A DNA stretch of 64,000 nt from Strigops habroptila. Lineage: Eukaryota; Chordata; Aves; Psittaciformes; Psittacidae. Below the pieces are notes generated by a model. The model was not told the origin of the DNA. It did no database searches and saw only the letters and a program-made list of their open reading frames with translations. Shown here piece after piece: positions 25,791 to 38,640 of the stretch; the stretch's first letter is position 1; every line of letters starts with the position of its first letter. A program made the position numbers and the translations under genes. The DNA is taken from contig NC_044277.2 of NCBI RefSeq assembly GCF_004027225.2, positions 71,797,900-71,861,899 of the forward strand, written 5' to 3'.

Positions 25791-26752
25791 ATGAGTGTGC
25801 TGGTGGCCCTCTATCAGGCTCACTCCAAGTCGCTTTACCTCTTCCTGGAACACAGCATGAATGGGAAATTTGCTCCTGTACCATATGAAGTTCGCTTTCC
25901 CTATCCCATTCACATCAGCAATGTGCCTGGTTCAGGACAAACACCAGGTAAAAAAAGTTAATGGACATAAACTCAATTACTCAGTGAAAACAGAATTCAG
26001 CTGCATTTCCCCATAAAGGGTTCTAAGAGAGTGTAAGGACATAGAGATACATCAAGTAAATTACAGCTTTCAATTCTGTGGAATCACTTCCCCTAAGTCA
26101 AGGCTATCTCTTGTGCAGAGAAACAGGAGGGAACAGTCTTGGATTTAATGCATGAGAGGCAGGGAAGCTATTACAGAGCTTTAAATGAATGGAAAGATAC
26201 TGTCAGAAATTCAGAAAAGGAACTCAATACCACCTGGCCAAGGATGTTAGTGTTGTCTGAGTTGCTAAGCAACTATATAATAGTTATTCATTTCAAGATT
26301 AAGTAAATTTTGTCATTTAAAGAATGAATTACAGTCTATTCTGTGTTATTCAAAGGAAACTAAAATTTACTTTGCAGTGATATAGTACTTCTCACTCTTT
26401 CACTTTACAGTAGCCTGGCACTAACATTTTCATACACTGGCTAAGAAATATAAAATCCTTAATCTGAATATGGATACCCAGACAGAAGCAGCCTTTTTTC
26501 CTCAGTTTTTCCCCTTTCCCTGAGATGTTTTAATGTCACCAAACCTGAAGCTGTTCTCTACCACTCCAGTCCTCCTCTTTTTGTATCTGCATCTCTGTCA
26601 GCATATGACAGAAAGACATATTATAGTAATCAGTGTTCTGCTGAAGGCACAGCATCTTGTTTGATTCTTATGAGATTTATGAGCTAAAATAAGTCCTGGT
26701 CAGCACAGATGTTAACTATTTCAAACATGCTTTTGAAACCATACCAAAATAC

Positions 26753-26756
<4 letters not shown>

Positions 26757-26785
<29 letters not shown>
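26757..26785 (+). repeat. Poly(A) run of 29
   Basis: A pure run of 29 A, unusually long for this window. No upstream AATAAA or recognisable retroposed gene precedes it, so it is described only as a homopolymer. Confidence 0.95.
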
Positions 26786-26787
<2 letters not shown>

Positions 26788-27850
26788 TGGCATATTAAAA
26801 TAATTTACAATTCCCAGTTTGTAGCACTGGAATAGATGACAAAGTGTGTTCAGACATTTTTAAAGGCTGTTCTACCATACAAGATAAACAAAAGGATTTA
26901 AAAACATGACAAAAGATGCCACAGAGAAAGCCACACAGGATAGAGAGAAAACTATTGAAAACATCGACAGCTTAATACACCTTCAGATGTAAGTATCTAT
27001 TTATGTCTTTTTGTTGTTTGTATCATGTAATAAATCTGTACCACATACTTCATAGTAATACATAGACCATAGCATAACTTCTCATCAGTTAAAATTATTC
27101 TGGTTTTGATTGTGGCATCACTATAATGATAATTGGCAACTAGTAACAACTGGAGAGATTTTATAGATCTCAACAGATCGATTTACACTGGTCAAGCACC
27201 TGACTCATTTTTCTTTGTCCAGCAATCTCTCTACTTGGCACTTCCCAACTGCTCTTTAGGGAAGGAAGGTGATTTAACATAGCGTACCTGGGGATATGTT
27301 TATTTTCCTAGTAAGGAAAAGTTTATTTTGTGTGTTATTTGAGGACAAGGAATAGCCCTAGAACCTACTCAAAGAGCAGGTCTTAAGCACATGGTTGCAT
27401 CATGAATATTTATCTCGTGGCACGCGAAATCTCTCAGCATCTTGGCTGTGCTTTTCTCCTTCTGCAAGACACCCTCCTTTGTTGGGCCAGGGCTGCCATA
27501 GCAACAAAAGGCAGCAGAAGGCAAGGGGGCTGACAGGCTTGTATATAAAGCAGGTTGGATTTTCAGGCTAATTAAAAGGTTTTGTGTTCTGGGTCACCTT
27601 GTAAATGAGATACGATGCTCAGAAAGCGGCAGCCAAAGCTGTTCTGCAGAGATGCACAAAGGTTGAGCACAACCTGTAATTTTCATGGCAAGCAGTTGCA
27701 ATGGCTCTAGAAAATTGGTTCCTGGGTCATCTTGCTAAACAGACAAAAGTTGTTCTTATGAACCACTAACCTCAGAATCCTTCTGATGCACTTGCTAAAA
27801 TGCATTTAAATTAATTTTAACACGGCCTGAATTAAATGTGTTTTTTAAAG

Positions 27851-27889
27851 GGTGTGTATGTGTGTGTGTGTATATATATATATGTATAT
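27851..27889 (+). repeat. GT/TA microsatellite
   Basis: Compound dinucleotide repeat: GTGTGTATGTGTGTGTGTG followed by alternating TA. Confidence 0.95.
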
Positions 27890-28085
27890 GGCAGACTCAG
27901 ACCACCCCAGGGCCTCTTCCTTATACAGGGTAGGGATGTCATGGGAACATGTACCTGCAGACAGGACCTTAAGAGTGCTATGGGACCCCCAGTTAATTCA
28001 CAGCTTGACATACCTGCATACAGCACCTTGGCTTTACACGTGCACATCTGCAAGCAGAATATTTTGCAGCTGATAGTATTTACCC

Positions 28086-28123
28086 AAGACATTGACAAGG
28101 ACATTGACAAGGACATCAGGACG
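28086..28123 (+). repeat. Short tandem repeat, 12-base unit
   Basis: Unit GACATTGACAAG occurs twice exactly, followed by a partial third copy (GACAT) and degenerate GACATC. Confidence 0.85.
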
Positions 28124-28489
28124 GACATCTGTATCCCACAGGCTACTCCCAGCATTCCATTAACAAGACTTGCTCCCTTCGGTTTTGGCTTTGTTCCTGT
28201 CTTCCTTTAGCACTGTGGATCAGTCCTTTGCAGAGAGAAAACATTGGATACAGTGAATCCCTGCTTTGGTAGCTCAGATCAGGTACATAACTGACAGACT
28301 GCTCACAAGTTTGGGGGTCATAAGGGTTAGTTTTCAAGTTACATCAGAACCACTGTGTCTAACACCTACTTTTGGACTTTGCCTGATTTTTACCGAAATG
28401 TTTTAACCTAGCCCAAGTTTTATAACTTAGTCGAAGCATGCCTGAGCGAAACCTTATGGTCTCTGACATTAAGAATTTCACAGGAATAT

Positions 28490-28545
28490 AGTAAGGCTGG
28501 TAAGATGATCTACTCTCTTCTGGCCTTATAATTTTATGTAATAAT
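28490..28545 (+). repeat. Possible old CR1-type 3' end
   Basis: GGCTGGTAAGATGATCTACT followed by TTCTGGCCTTATAATTTTAT resembles an ancient CR1 or L3-like terminus. Very short; tentative. Confidence 0.35.
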
Positions 28546-29640
28546 TTTTTCCAAGCTTATCTTCCTTCTAATTCTTTTGGCTTACTGTTTTTATTCACTC
28601 TGGGTTTGTCATTTTTTATCTTAGTTACAATAACGCTAATAATAATGCTGACGTAATAATAAAAGCTAATAAGAATTGTGTATACAATAAGAATTATTGG
28701 TGTAATATTAAGAGCCACAATTCTATAAAAAAATCCAATCAATTCGCATATTCTCTCTGCAGCAAAGGGGCAGCATCTTCCTTTAGGACACATTGGTCCT
28801 TTGAAATTAGCAAGCAATTTGCTGGCCACTGCACCTAAATGAGAAACAGGCAGTAAAATCAATGCCTGCACTCAGGTCCCTGGGCTCTACAGTTATTGCA
28901 GGAGCTGCAAAATTAAACAAGATTTTTACTCTACCGTACAAAGTCAATTCAGACCAATGGAAGAATGAGAGAATATTGTCAGTTCTTCAGGCAAATTAAT
29001 CTTTCATCTCGCGCTCTCTGGTGCTGCCTCAGAACTGTTGCAAAGACAACAACTATAAAAATGGATCAGAATAGGCTTTTTGCCTGTCCTTCAAATTAAT
29101 ATCACCTCTCCCAAAATACTGCTGCCTGTGCAATAGTTTTTTTTCTGTTGCTATGCCCAGAAGATAAATCAGCTCCAGTAATTTGCAGCAATTTATAATC
29201 ATTGATAGGCCTTGAGGATGCCTTCTTTGAAGGGAATACATATCCGATTAACCATGTATTTGCTTATTAGGACTCTCTTCAACCCCCTTTTATTCTACTG
29301 ATAACCGGAAAAAAATGTATGGAAAGCATTCTGCAGTTTTCTAGCTCTTCAGTGTATCAGATCACTTGCAGAAAACAGACTAGCAAAACTGTTGTAATTC
29401 ACGTCAATTTTTAATAGCTCTCTTGTGCTGTAGCTTCAATCTGTATGAAATTACTAAAGCACTGAGTAAAGAGAGCAGCTGTTACAGCTAATGGAGCTAC
29501 AATATGACCAGAGCTTTCTGATAAGTGTGCAATACTACTGCACAAAGTACATATATTCACTTATAATAATATAAATTTATAGAAAATATAGAATTATAGC
29601 TCAAAAAAAGGCCCTCAGGTTCTTACAAGAGAAAGTTTCA

Positions 29641-29670
29641 GTACAGTACGGTATTGTACAGTATGGTATT
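29641..29670 (+). repeat. Short tandem repeat, 15-base unit
   Basis: GTACAGTACGGTATT followed by GTACAGTATGGTATT, one mismatch between the copies. Confidence 0.9.
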
Positions 29671-30689
29671 GTGCTTAATTCATCAGAATCTGAAAGATAC
29701 ACACATCCTGGTGGTATGCAGTTGGATGACTGCATACCTGTATATTTAAATAACATTTTATATGTATTTACATATAATTGCTACACATTCATTTGAGGTT
29801 ATTAAAATGATTGTTTGTACAACCACAAGCCATGTCAGTTTGAACCTTTACATATTCATTTAAATGTGTCTGTGTTTACTCAAACAGCCCCAGAGTGCAG
29901 TATAGATAAGAAAAAGAAATGCCAAAGCTGTGAGATAGACATTCCTTTTCCTTTCCTTTTCATAACACATTTGATCTAGTTCCCAGGTGGCTTACAGGGA
30001 TGAGTTAACATGATAAAATATTAAAATTTAGTCTATTAAGTTGTTTTCAAAGTAAGCTTAATTTTATATCAGTGGCAAGAGGACTTAGACAAAGCAATGT
30101 GATTTTATGCTAGAGGATTCTTGGGCAAAGGAGGATGTCTTTATATCTCTTAGTTTAATATTTGCTCTTAAAAAGCACATGTGCCTGATTCAGCAAAGAA
30201 GAAGAAAATGCTCCTTCTTGTCCTTTGCCATGATGTATAAAAGAGGATTTTAAAACATTCTATCAGTGTTGACAAAAGATAATTTCATCCTCTGAAAAAA
30301 TATCGGAGGATTTTATATGTGAAACCAGAACTGGCATATACTTTATGCAAATGTTTGATTAAAAGCTGTGTACATTGTCTTCTCTTTAAATGCCGTGGTT
30401 CTGGATAGATAAAATGTGTGCAGTAGGACAGGAATCTGACTTGCCCAACTACATTTTTAATCCTGAAATGATAAAGAAGAACTTTTCAATCATCCAGGAA
30501 CAACAAAAGCAAGATTACATATTAGAGAAAGTACGTGTTAGAGAATACGTACTTTAGAGAAAGTTAACACAGCTTTTGGTATAGGGAAGGCTTTGCGTAC
30601 ATATGGGGAAGGTGGTTGGAGTTCTCGAAAGGTATATATGTGTTTTGGACATCAATAATGCATAGACAAACTATGTTTGGATTCCTTGA

Positions 30690-31160
30690 TGGCCTTCAGT
30701 AAGATCCCATGTTTAAGAATCTTAAAGAATCCCAGGTTTTAAAAAGACAAACATGACAGTTGGAAACAGTTCAGAGAAGAGTGGCAAGTATGATCTGAAG
30801 TACAAACCAGCTTCCATATAAGGAGACCTACACAGAGTAGCCTTCACCCTGGAAAAAGACAACTGGGAAAGGAATATTACAGTAATCTATATAACCGCGG
30901 GTGGCATGAAGAGGAGAGATAGGAGATACGTGCTCCTGCTCCCTACCTCTTCTAGTGCAAGAACTAAGAATTAAATTAGTGGATGGCTGATTTAAATCAA
31001 ATAGAAGCAGAAACTTTTTCACACAATACAAATATGAACTGTGGAATTTCTTGCCATGGGATTCCATAGATGTTAAAGTTTAAATAGGTTCAAAGTGCAG
31101 CTTGACAAATTCGTGGAGAAAAGAAGTCCATTGAGACTTAAAAAGTTCAAAGGTAATATA
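30690..31160 (+). repeat. Ancient CR1-family LINE fragment
   Basis: GAACTGTGGAATTTCTTGCC, then ATGTTAAAGTTTAAATAGGT, TTGACAAATTCGTGGAGAAA and AGAAGTCCATTGAG follow the layout of an old CR1-type 3' end, different from the younger copies. Left boundary approximate. Confidence 0.6.
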
Positions 31161-32227
31161 CATTAGGATGAGGATGTCCCCACATCCTAAATAAGTGGAG
31201 GCTAGGGGAATGTACACCGTCACCTGTGTACAGCTACATTGCTCTGAGTCACAACTTTCTCTGCCTGGGAATCCTCTCTTCACACATCTATCGTGTTACT
31301 TCAGGCTGTCTCTGTTCCTCAAGTAATAATAAAGGTAACAGCAACAGCAATATTTCTATGACAAGCTTTGTAACGGATTGGTTTGTAAAATTTGGAGCCA
31401 AATAAATGAGAGAAAGAAGTGTTTTTACTAATCGCTTCTTTTCTTTTGCTTTCACCATAATCTCAGTGAGTTCCAGTTGTGTAATCATGATGGTTCTTGT
31501 TCCCCCCTCCTCCCCAACCCACAATACAGTATCATTGCTGAGCAGCAAATTGGATTTTTCTTGAAATTTTTATACTCTGCAACCATAAATATCAACCTCT
31601 AGAGATGACAGAGCTTACATGTACACTGAGCAACCTTAGAAAGCTTATATACATAAAAGCAGAAAGTCTGTCCAAGATAAAAGTGCATCTATGAAGCTAT
31701 GTGTCTTCTGCAATGTTGCATAAGAGAAATACCCAGGATGAGTAAAAAGCAATAAAAAAAGCTGTCACATAATTTATGCCTATAGTACTCTGCAAACATT
31801 TCTTGATTCTAAAGTTTTTCAAGTTTCTTAGTTTGAAAGAAGAGCTCTGAAAGAAGAAATTTTATTGATTTTTTTTAACACACTTCTCTTAAATAAGATT
31901 TGTTGTATCACTGAATCCATCTTTCATTTTATTGAGTACCAGATGCCTATTCAATTATTGATTTAAGTATTGTAAACAAACATGTGATGACCAGAAATTA
32001 CATTAAATAGTCTTAGACCAAATAGCAGCTCATATTGATCAGAGACCTCATCAAAGCCATTTTTGTCTGCTGAAACTTTTTGGGTCTGGGCTTTGACCAT
32101 ATAAGAAAATCTTTAGAAACAGTATTGGTCAAATGTAATAAAATACTAGATAATAGTCTATTATTTAAGAGGTAATAATACCTTGAAACAAATTATAAGA
32201 TTCAAGATGGAATTTCTTATATATGAC

Positions 32228-32325
32228 ATGGTCTAGTGTGAGGCGTCCCTGCCCATGGCAGCGGGGTTGGAACTAGATGTTCTTAAGGTCCTTTTCAACC
32301 CTAACTATTCCATGATTCTATGATT
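32228..32325 (+). repeat. CR1 LINE 3' end, short
   Basis: GGTCTAGTGTGAGGCGTCCC, GCCCATGGCAGCGGGGTTGG, TCTTAAGGTCCTTTTCAACC and the tail ATGATTCTATGATTT mark a 5'-truncated sense CR1. Confidence 0.9.
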
Positions 32326-33937
32326 TAAATGATAATCTCTTACTTCAGTATTGTGTTTCCAAGGTGCCCATGGGTAAAACATTTTTCCTATAAACATGGC
32401 ACCTAGCAGTGGTTTTGGTGACAAACAATTTTAAGCTTCTTTTTGTTTACTGACAAGGACTGAGAATTTCTGTGACAGTACAGAAATATCTTCATATATA
32501 TAATTTAATCTATATAATCACAGAAATTTTGAATCCTTAGCAACATCCCATATAAAAGTTTATGAATGTCAACAATTAACATGAAGAGTAAATGCTATTT
32601 GTGCAGTAGAAGTGATATAAATATGGCCCAGATTCCCACAAAGGAACTTGTTAAATAATGCAACATTGCAATAATTTCTATCAGCTTTTCCCAGATTATA
32701 TATAAAAGTAGCTTCATCTTCCTTTGATGAATATCTGGAGAAGTTTGTTTAATATAATGACCAAATTACAAATAGCAAGTAAATTAGATTCAGGTCAGAT
32801 CTTTAGGAACGGGAATATTACATGTTATTTCTTAGCACGTAAAGGGACTTTTCTTTCAGGAGACGAGAAGAAATTGTTTTGAAAATTTTCACACTGTGCA
32901 TAAAGATGTTTCTCTTTTACTGTCTGCATTACGTCTTGTTGAGACTAAATACAATCTAGTTCTCAGTATGAAATACATCACAATACAGAAAATACAAATT
33001 CCTGGTTTGAATTAACAGTATTACAAGAGCTGTTACAGAAGTATCTTGTAATGTGTGCCCCTCCATTATTTTAATTAAGAAAACATACAGAAGGATGTTA
33101 AGCACATGGAAGTAAGTGAAGTACACACAGTAAATAGTGTTCTCGGAGCAGGGCAAGTACTCATGTCACCTTGACTCTGTGCTCTGCAGAACTGGAAGGA
33201 CATCTGGCAATTTCCCAGAAATGCTACAGCTATTAATCATAGTAAAGTAAGAAATGACTTTGTGTTGAAACAGGAGAATCCAGAAATATTCTTGGCAGTG
33301 ACATTTCTCTTTTATTAACTTGCTGTTAAGCTCAGTATTTGAAACACTTCTTACACATTTTTAAGCCTTTGTTTATACAATTTACATTTTAAATACATTC
33401 ATTCAGAGATGTTTCAGTAAAACTGCAAGCTCAGGTAGTAGTTTCAAAGTGATCTAGTTAAAATCTCAAAGATCACTCAGGGCAAAAAGAAATAGATTGT
33501 ATGGTTCAGCTTCACTTTTCGGAGAGCCAAAGGTGAGATTACAGAGTACCTGGGATAACTTTATTGGAAACATACAGTAAGCACTTTCAATCACTTGGGA
33601 ACTGCATTCATCAAAAGAAGTAATTTATTAAATCATCCCAATTTAAAGTATTTGGGAAATCATCAAACCATTACCATCACTTAGTAGTACTTTATCAACC
33701 AACTGAATTAGAAAGGTCAATCAATGAAAACCAAACCAGTCTGCCTAGAATAATCTTTTGCATCAAGATGCTTCTGAATATTATGTGAGTAACAAATTGC
33801 TTCAGGCACAGTGGTGCTTTGTCTTACTCTGAGAACTGGCTAACAATGAAAGTGCCTTGGTTTACAGGGGTAAAAAACCTAGCAAGAGCTGTGGGTTAGA
33901 TATACAAACAGCTGATAAGCTGCAGAATGTAACTTGT

Positions 33938-33968
33938 GTGTAACAGGTTATGTCTTTACCTGTTACAC
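33938..33968. repeat. Perfect inverted repeat (hairpin)
   Basis: Arms GTGTAACAGGT and ACCTGTTACAC, 11 bases each, with a loop of 9. Confidence 0.9.
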
Positions 33969-34269
33969 TTCACAGCTTTACGTTAGGCACTTCTCATAGG
34001 GAGGTTTAAGCAAAAAAGAGGTTTCAAGGGGGAAGGCTGGGCACCCAGCTGCTTCTGCTTCCAGCAGAAAAAGGGACAGAGAGGATGCTGAACTATAACA
34101 GGTTGCAGTAAAATCGTTTGCACCTTCTTTTGTTCAGGCTTCAAAAGAAACGGATCAAGAATTTTGTACTGTCTTTGTTTATCCTAAATAGAGTATAGGA
34201 GCACACTCTCCATCTTAAAGAAGTGTGTACCCAGAAGCATTATCTAATATATCTTCATTTTGTAGTGTA

Positions 34270-34400
34270 GCATAATTGTTAAAAATTGTTTATATCCTTA
34301 TAAATATATATAATATATATCCTTTATATATAAAATATATATACCCTTTTTATATCTTTATACAATTGTTAATTGTATAAGGATAATTGTTAAAAAAATA
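34270..34400. repeat. AT-rich palindromic block
   Basis: Contains a perfect hairpin TTATACAATT-GTT-AATTGTATAA at 34358-34380. Larger inverted echoes surround it: TTTATATCCTTATA near 34290 against TATAAGGATAA near 34376, plus two copies of AATTGTTAAAAA in direct orientation. Confidence 0.85.
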
Positions 34401-34683
34401 AGCAATTACCTGCAATTACCTATTCCCTATTATTTCCAAAATCTTCATTAACTTCAAAGATACACTTTAAATTTTTAATGCTTATATGCTTTCATACCTT
34501 TCTTTCAGAGGAGTTTCTGTTGCCCTTTAATGATTTTAGATGCTTTGTGGCCTGGCTGATGTTATTCGGATGTTATTTTTAAATAAAATTCAAGATAACC
34601 TCCACCCATACAATCCAGGTAACAGAATGGGAAAGAGCAAAGATGTAACTTGCTCCCTTAATAAATGTCTTGAAGGTTATCAT

Positions 34684-35180
34684 AAAATCATAGAATAATT
34701 AGGGTCGAAATAGGACCTTAAGATCATCTAGTTCCGACCCCCCTGCCATGGGCAGGGACACCTCGCACTAAACCACGTCGCACGAGGCTCTGTCCAACCT
34801 GGCCTTGAGCACGGCCAGGGATGGAGCATTCACAACTTCCTTGGGCAACCCATTTCAGTGCTTCACCACCCTCACTGTAAAGAACTTCTTCCTTAGACCC
34901 AATCTAAACTTCCCCTGTTTAAGTTTGAACCCATTACCCCTTGTCCTACCACTACAGTCCCTAAGGAAGAGTCCCTCCCCAGCATCCTTATAGGCCCCCT
35001 TCAGATACTGGAAGGCTGCTATGAGGTCTCCACGCAGCCTTCTCTTCTCCAGGCTGAACAACCCCAACTTTCTCAGCCTGTCTTCATACAGGAGGTGCTC
35101 CAGCCCCCTGATCATCCTTGTGGCCCTCCTCTGGACTTGCTCCAACAGCTCCATGTCCTTTTTATGTTGAGGACACTTAT
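34684..35180 (-). repeat. CR1 LINE, about 500 bases, young, with intact ORF2 C-terminal reading frame
   Basis: Antisense CR1 beginning AAATCATAGAATAATTAGGG. The minus-strand frame 35154-34855 reads [20 protein letters not shown], then [20 protein letters not shown], then [14 protein letters not shown], the usual C-terminal end of CR1 ORF2. The uninterrupted 99 codons indicate low divergence. The 8-base repeat GTTATCAT flanks it at 34676-34683 and 35181-35188, a possible target-site duplication. Confidence 0.93.
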
Positions 35181-36120
35181 GTTATCATCTAACAGAGCAT
35201 ACGTCAGAGTCATTTGTACATATGCTCCTTTTTGGAGAACCAATTAACAAACTTGAGAAAAAGTATGTTTGATTTTTGTGTTCCATATGCAACTGGAAAT
35301 GGAAAACAGCATTCTTGTTCTACATAATCAACCCAAATGCACTTATTTTGACTACATTTTCTTCTTTTAAACACACACAAATTGCAACAGTTACTTCTCC
35401 TCCATATTATGCTGACTGTGAACTGTTTAGGGCAGTTGCAGCAACAGCAAGATTCTGCATGGCTAGCCTAGAAACAGTAAGTGAAGCAAGTACGAAACAA
35501 TAGAATGAGATAGCGTCACAAATTTAGAACTGGAGCTGAGCAGAATGTGAAACTTGATGGTTTAGCACTTTTTTCCGTTTGCTAGTTTAGTTTTTTATTA
35601 TTCCTGATGTGCATATCCCCCAAGCAAAAAAAAAGAATAAAATAATATTTTCTCATCCATACAGACTCCCTACAAATGGGATCCCATGGTGATGTCACCT
35701 ATCAGGAATATTATTCCCTAATCCTTCATCTCCACTAATTACCCCAGGCACCATGTTTACCACAGCCACCTAGACATCCAGGGGAAGTGTATGGTCCGTG
35801 CATTGTCTGTATATCACCTCTCTCTGAGCCAGGGAAGCCTGGGACCTTTTTGCCATCAGAAGCATGGACATCCATCAGTATTATGGGGGTAACCATCTTC
35901 ACTGTGGCCAGCATTGGGTACTTATTTTATTAACCAGCAACAACAAAAATTACAAAAAAGCAGACATTTCACATTTTTTAGGGGCTGTGGAGGCGTTTGA
36001 CCCCCACGGCTCCCTCACACCTCCAGACTGATCTCTAAATCCTGTGGGAAGCTATGGCCAGCATGCGGAGGCAGACTGCAGCCCTTCAGCCTCAATATCT
36101 CCTGCACCCAGAACTATGTC

Positions 36121-36220
36121 AAAATATTCCTAATAATGTCCTAATAATATATTCCTAATAATAAAATAAATATTTTATAATAATAAAATAATAATAAAAT
36201 AAAATATTCCTAATAATATG
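36121..36220. repeat. AATAAT/TAAAA-rich simple repeat
   Basis: AAAATATTCCTAATAAT occurs at 36121 and again at 36201, separated by AATAA and TAATAAAA units: local duplication plus slippage. Confidence 0.9.
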
Positions 36221-38194
36221 ATTTGGTAACAATTAATTCTTATGAGATGGAGGAGAAAAGCAAGATGCAGAGGGAAATGTACAAACTGTAGAAAATACTG
36301 CCCTTTATACCGTAAAAATAATTATTAAATACTGGAATTCAGAATAGAAGAATCTTTGTTAATTGGGATAACAATAGAGTAAAACTTAAATAACAATAAT
36401 TCCTATTGCATTTTTATAAAATAGGCCCTGGAAGGTACTATGATTCTGGTTATGGAAGTGAGAGTTATTTGTTAGAATCCTCTGCCACTCCTGTGCATTC
36501 TGCAAAATCAACTTACTCAGCAACTTTAATAATGCTACATAACAGCAGCGAGAAGAAAGAATACATAAGGCCTTGCTAGGACATTGTGTAGCTGGCACAA
36601 TCAAATCCATAATGTGGTGCCGATATGAAGAGAACATGGCCAAAACTGAACAATGCTTCACAAACAAATCAAATGCATAGATTCAGTCCAAGTCCTTGGC
36701 TTGGCATTTCTGGAAGGATGATGGGGTTTTAATGGTAGCAAAATTAACAGCCTTTTCCACAAAGGTACAGGAGACTGCCTGATGCAAAAGCACATTAGTA
36801 TTCCTGTGGAGGGATGTGAAGGTTGTAGCCGAGACCAAAAGGATGCTCTTTGGAAAATTCAACTAATTCCAAGGACTTCCCACACTAAGCCCACCAAAGC
36901 ACAGAAAATTCACAGATTCTATGAACGGAGTTTCTCTTTCACCATCTTCTGACAAAAGAATGTCATCTTGCCCTACCATGTGGTGCTCTTAAGAGGTGGA
37001 AAGTATCAGGGTTGTGGAGAAACGATTCAGCTGCACAGCAGGCAGAAGGCAGCTGTGATGCACTGCAAAAACACACACCACTTTTTTTGTGTTAAGAAAA
37101 GAAAATTTTCAGCACATGCAAAAATATATAATATCCAAAAAGTTAAATGTTGAATTCTGTTCAGTGCTTTTATTCTCAAGGAACAAATCCTCTTTCCAGT
37201 GAATCTGTAAGAGTACCCCTTTCCTCCTCACACCTTCTCTTGCTACCAGCAGTAGGAGTAAATCCATACATTACAATATTAATCCATTATTAGTTTCTAT
37301 GGAAAAATATAGATTGGAATAAAGGCATGGAAAGAACGCATTACAAAAGAAGCCATACCATGTAAAGTGCCTTAGCTCTGAGCTGATCAACACAGAGCTG
37401 GTCAGCATATAAACTGGTAAGAGACCTGTGATGCTAAGCTCCACACATCTAGAACGTAAATCCTGTGATAGTATTTTCACAATATCAGCCAAACATTGTG
37501 TGATACTATTATAAATTAATACACAAGTCTCAAAATTCAAAGTAATCACATGTAAAAACTAATTTGAGAATGAGGACTACATTTTAGAATATGGTGTTTA
37601 AACCTAGAATTATAAGCTGAAAGTTTTGAATGACATCACAGCAAAGGAGTTGAATCAAAGGTTTTTATTAAAGAATTAAAAAGGTAAGGTCTCTCCTGGT
37701 TGAAAACTTTACTCTCATGTAACAACATTAATGTCTCTAACGTTACCAACAGGAAATAAAGTTTAGTGTGATGAATTGGAAACAGATACAGAGATGCCTG
37801 TATAGATATGTATGTATAAATGTAGTGAGCTTCGAAATGAATAGAGAAGATGCACTACACGGAAGTACCTTGAGGGTTTCTCCAGAGGCCTCACCTTTGT
37901 CTCAAAGTAAAATTGACTTTACATATACTTTAAACTGTTTCTGATCCCAAACATCTTTAAAACCATTCCCGATCACAACCCAATGCCTTGAAAAGCAAAT
38001 TAAATACATTCTTGCAGCACCTCTTCAGTACTCCACCTCCAGGCATGGGTGCTAATCACAATTTGCACTACATGAAAGAAAAGGTCCTCGCACTGGTTAA
38101 ATACCTACTACCATCTGCAGCATATGAAAAATAAGTCAGTGTTGAGACTGGGTAGTCAAAAACCTTCCACTGTGACAAGATACTAAAATCACAG

Positions 38195-38520
38195 AAAACA
38201 GAGAAAAAAACCTAAAAGCGGTTGGAAAGGACTTCTGCAGGTTGCCTAGTTCAGCTGCCTGCCACATGAAGGGCTCATTTTTAAGCTATGCCTGATTGCT
38301 CGGGTCTTCATACAGGCAAGATAGGAAGATCTCTGAGGGCAGCAATTCTGCAGCCACCCTGAGCACCTGCTCTAGTGCTAAACCAGCCTCGGAGCGAAGA
38401 ACTTACTCCTTCTGTCCATCACATTTCCTTCATTACAACTCAGGCCCACTGCCTCTTGTCCTTGCTCTCCATCCCTGCTCTCTTTTCAATACATTACGTT
38501 AATCCATATAGATTTTTGGG
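38195..38520 (-). repeat. Old CR1 LINE fragment
   Basis: Antisense order of blocks: GCGGTTGGAAAGGACTTCTG, GGTTGCCTAGTTCAGCTGCC, CGAAGAACTTACTCCTTCTG, CCACTGCCTCTTGTCCTTGC. Strong divergence. Confidence 0.6.
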
Positions 38521-38544
38521 GTTTTTGTTTGAATGGCAAAATCT

Positions 38545-38640
38545 TATAATCAGAAACGGACTGGAAGGGACCTCAAGAATTCATCTTGTTTCTCCCTCTG
38601 CTTTAAGACAGCATCAACTACACCAAGGTCTCATGGATGT
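38545..38640 (-). repeat. Old CR1 LINE 3' end, short
   Basis: TTATAATCAGAAACGGACTG and GAAGGGACCTCAAGAATTCA resemble an antisense CR1 terminus, separate from the copy immediately to the left because the 3' start motif recurs. Confidence 0.5.

Larger units (their letters stand above)
25791..30689. other. Gene-free sequence with microsatellites
   Basis: Holds the poly(A) run, the GT/TA repeat and two short tandem repeats listed separately. No gene recognised. Confidence 0.65.
31161..34683. other. Gene-free sequence
   Basis: AT-rich. Contains one short CR1 and the inverted repeats near 33,950 and 34,370, listed separately. Confidence 0.65.

Noticed and set aside
25503-25961. A 152-codon plus-strand frame
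   Set aside because: Most of it lies on the antisense strand of a decayed CR1 copy, so it is not a host gene.
34805-34993. A plus-strand frame over the CR1 at 34684
   Set aside because: It is the antisense shadow of the CR1 ORF2 C-terminus, which reads correctly on the minus strand.
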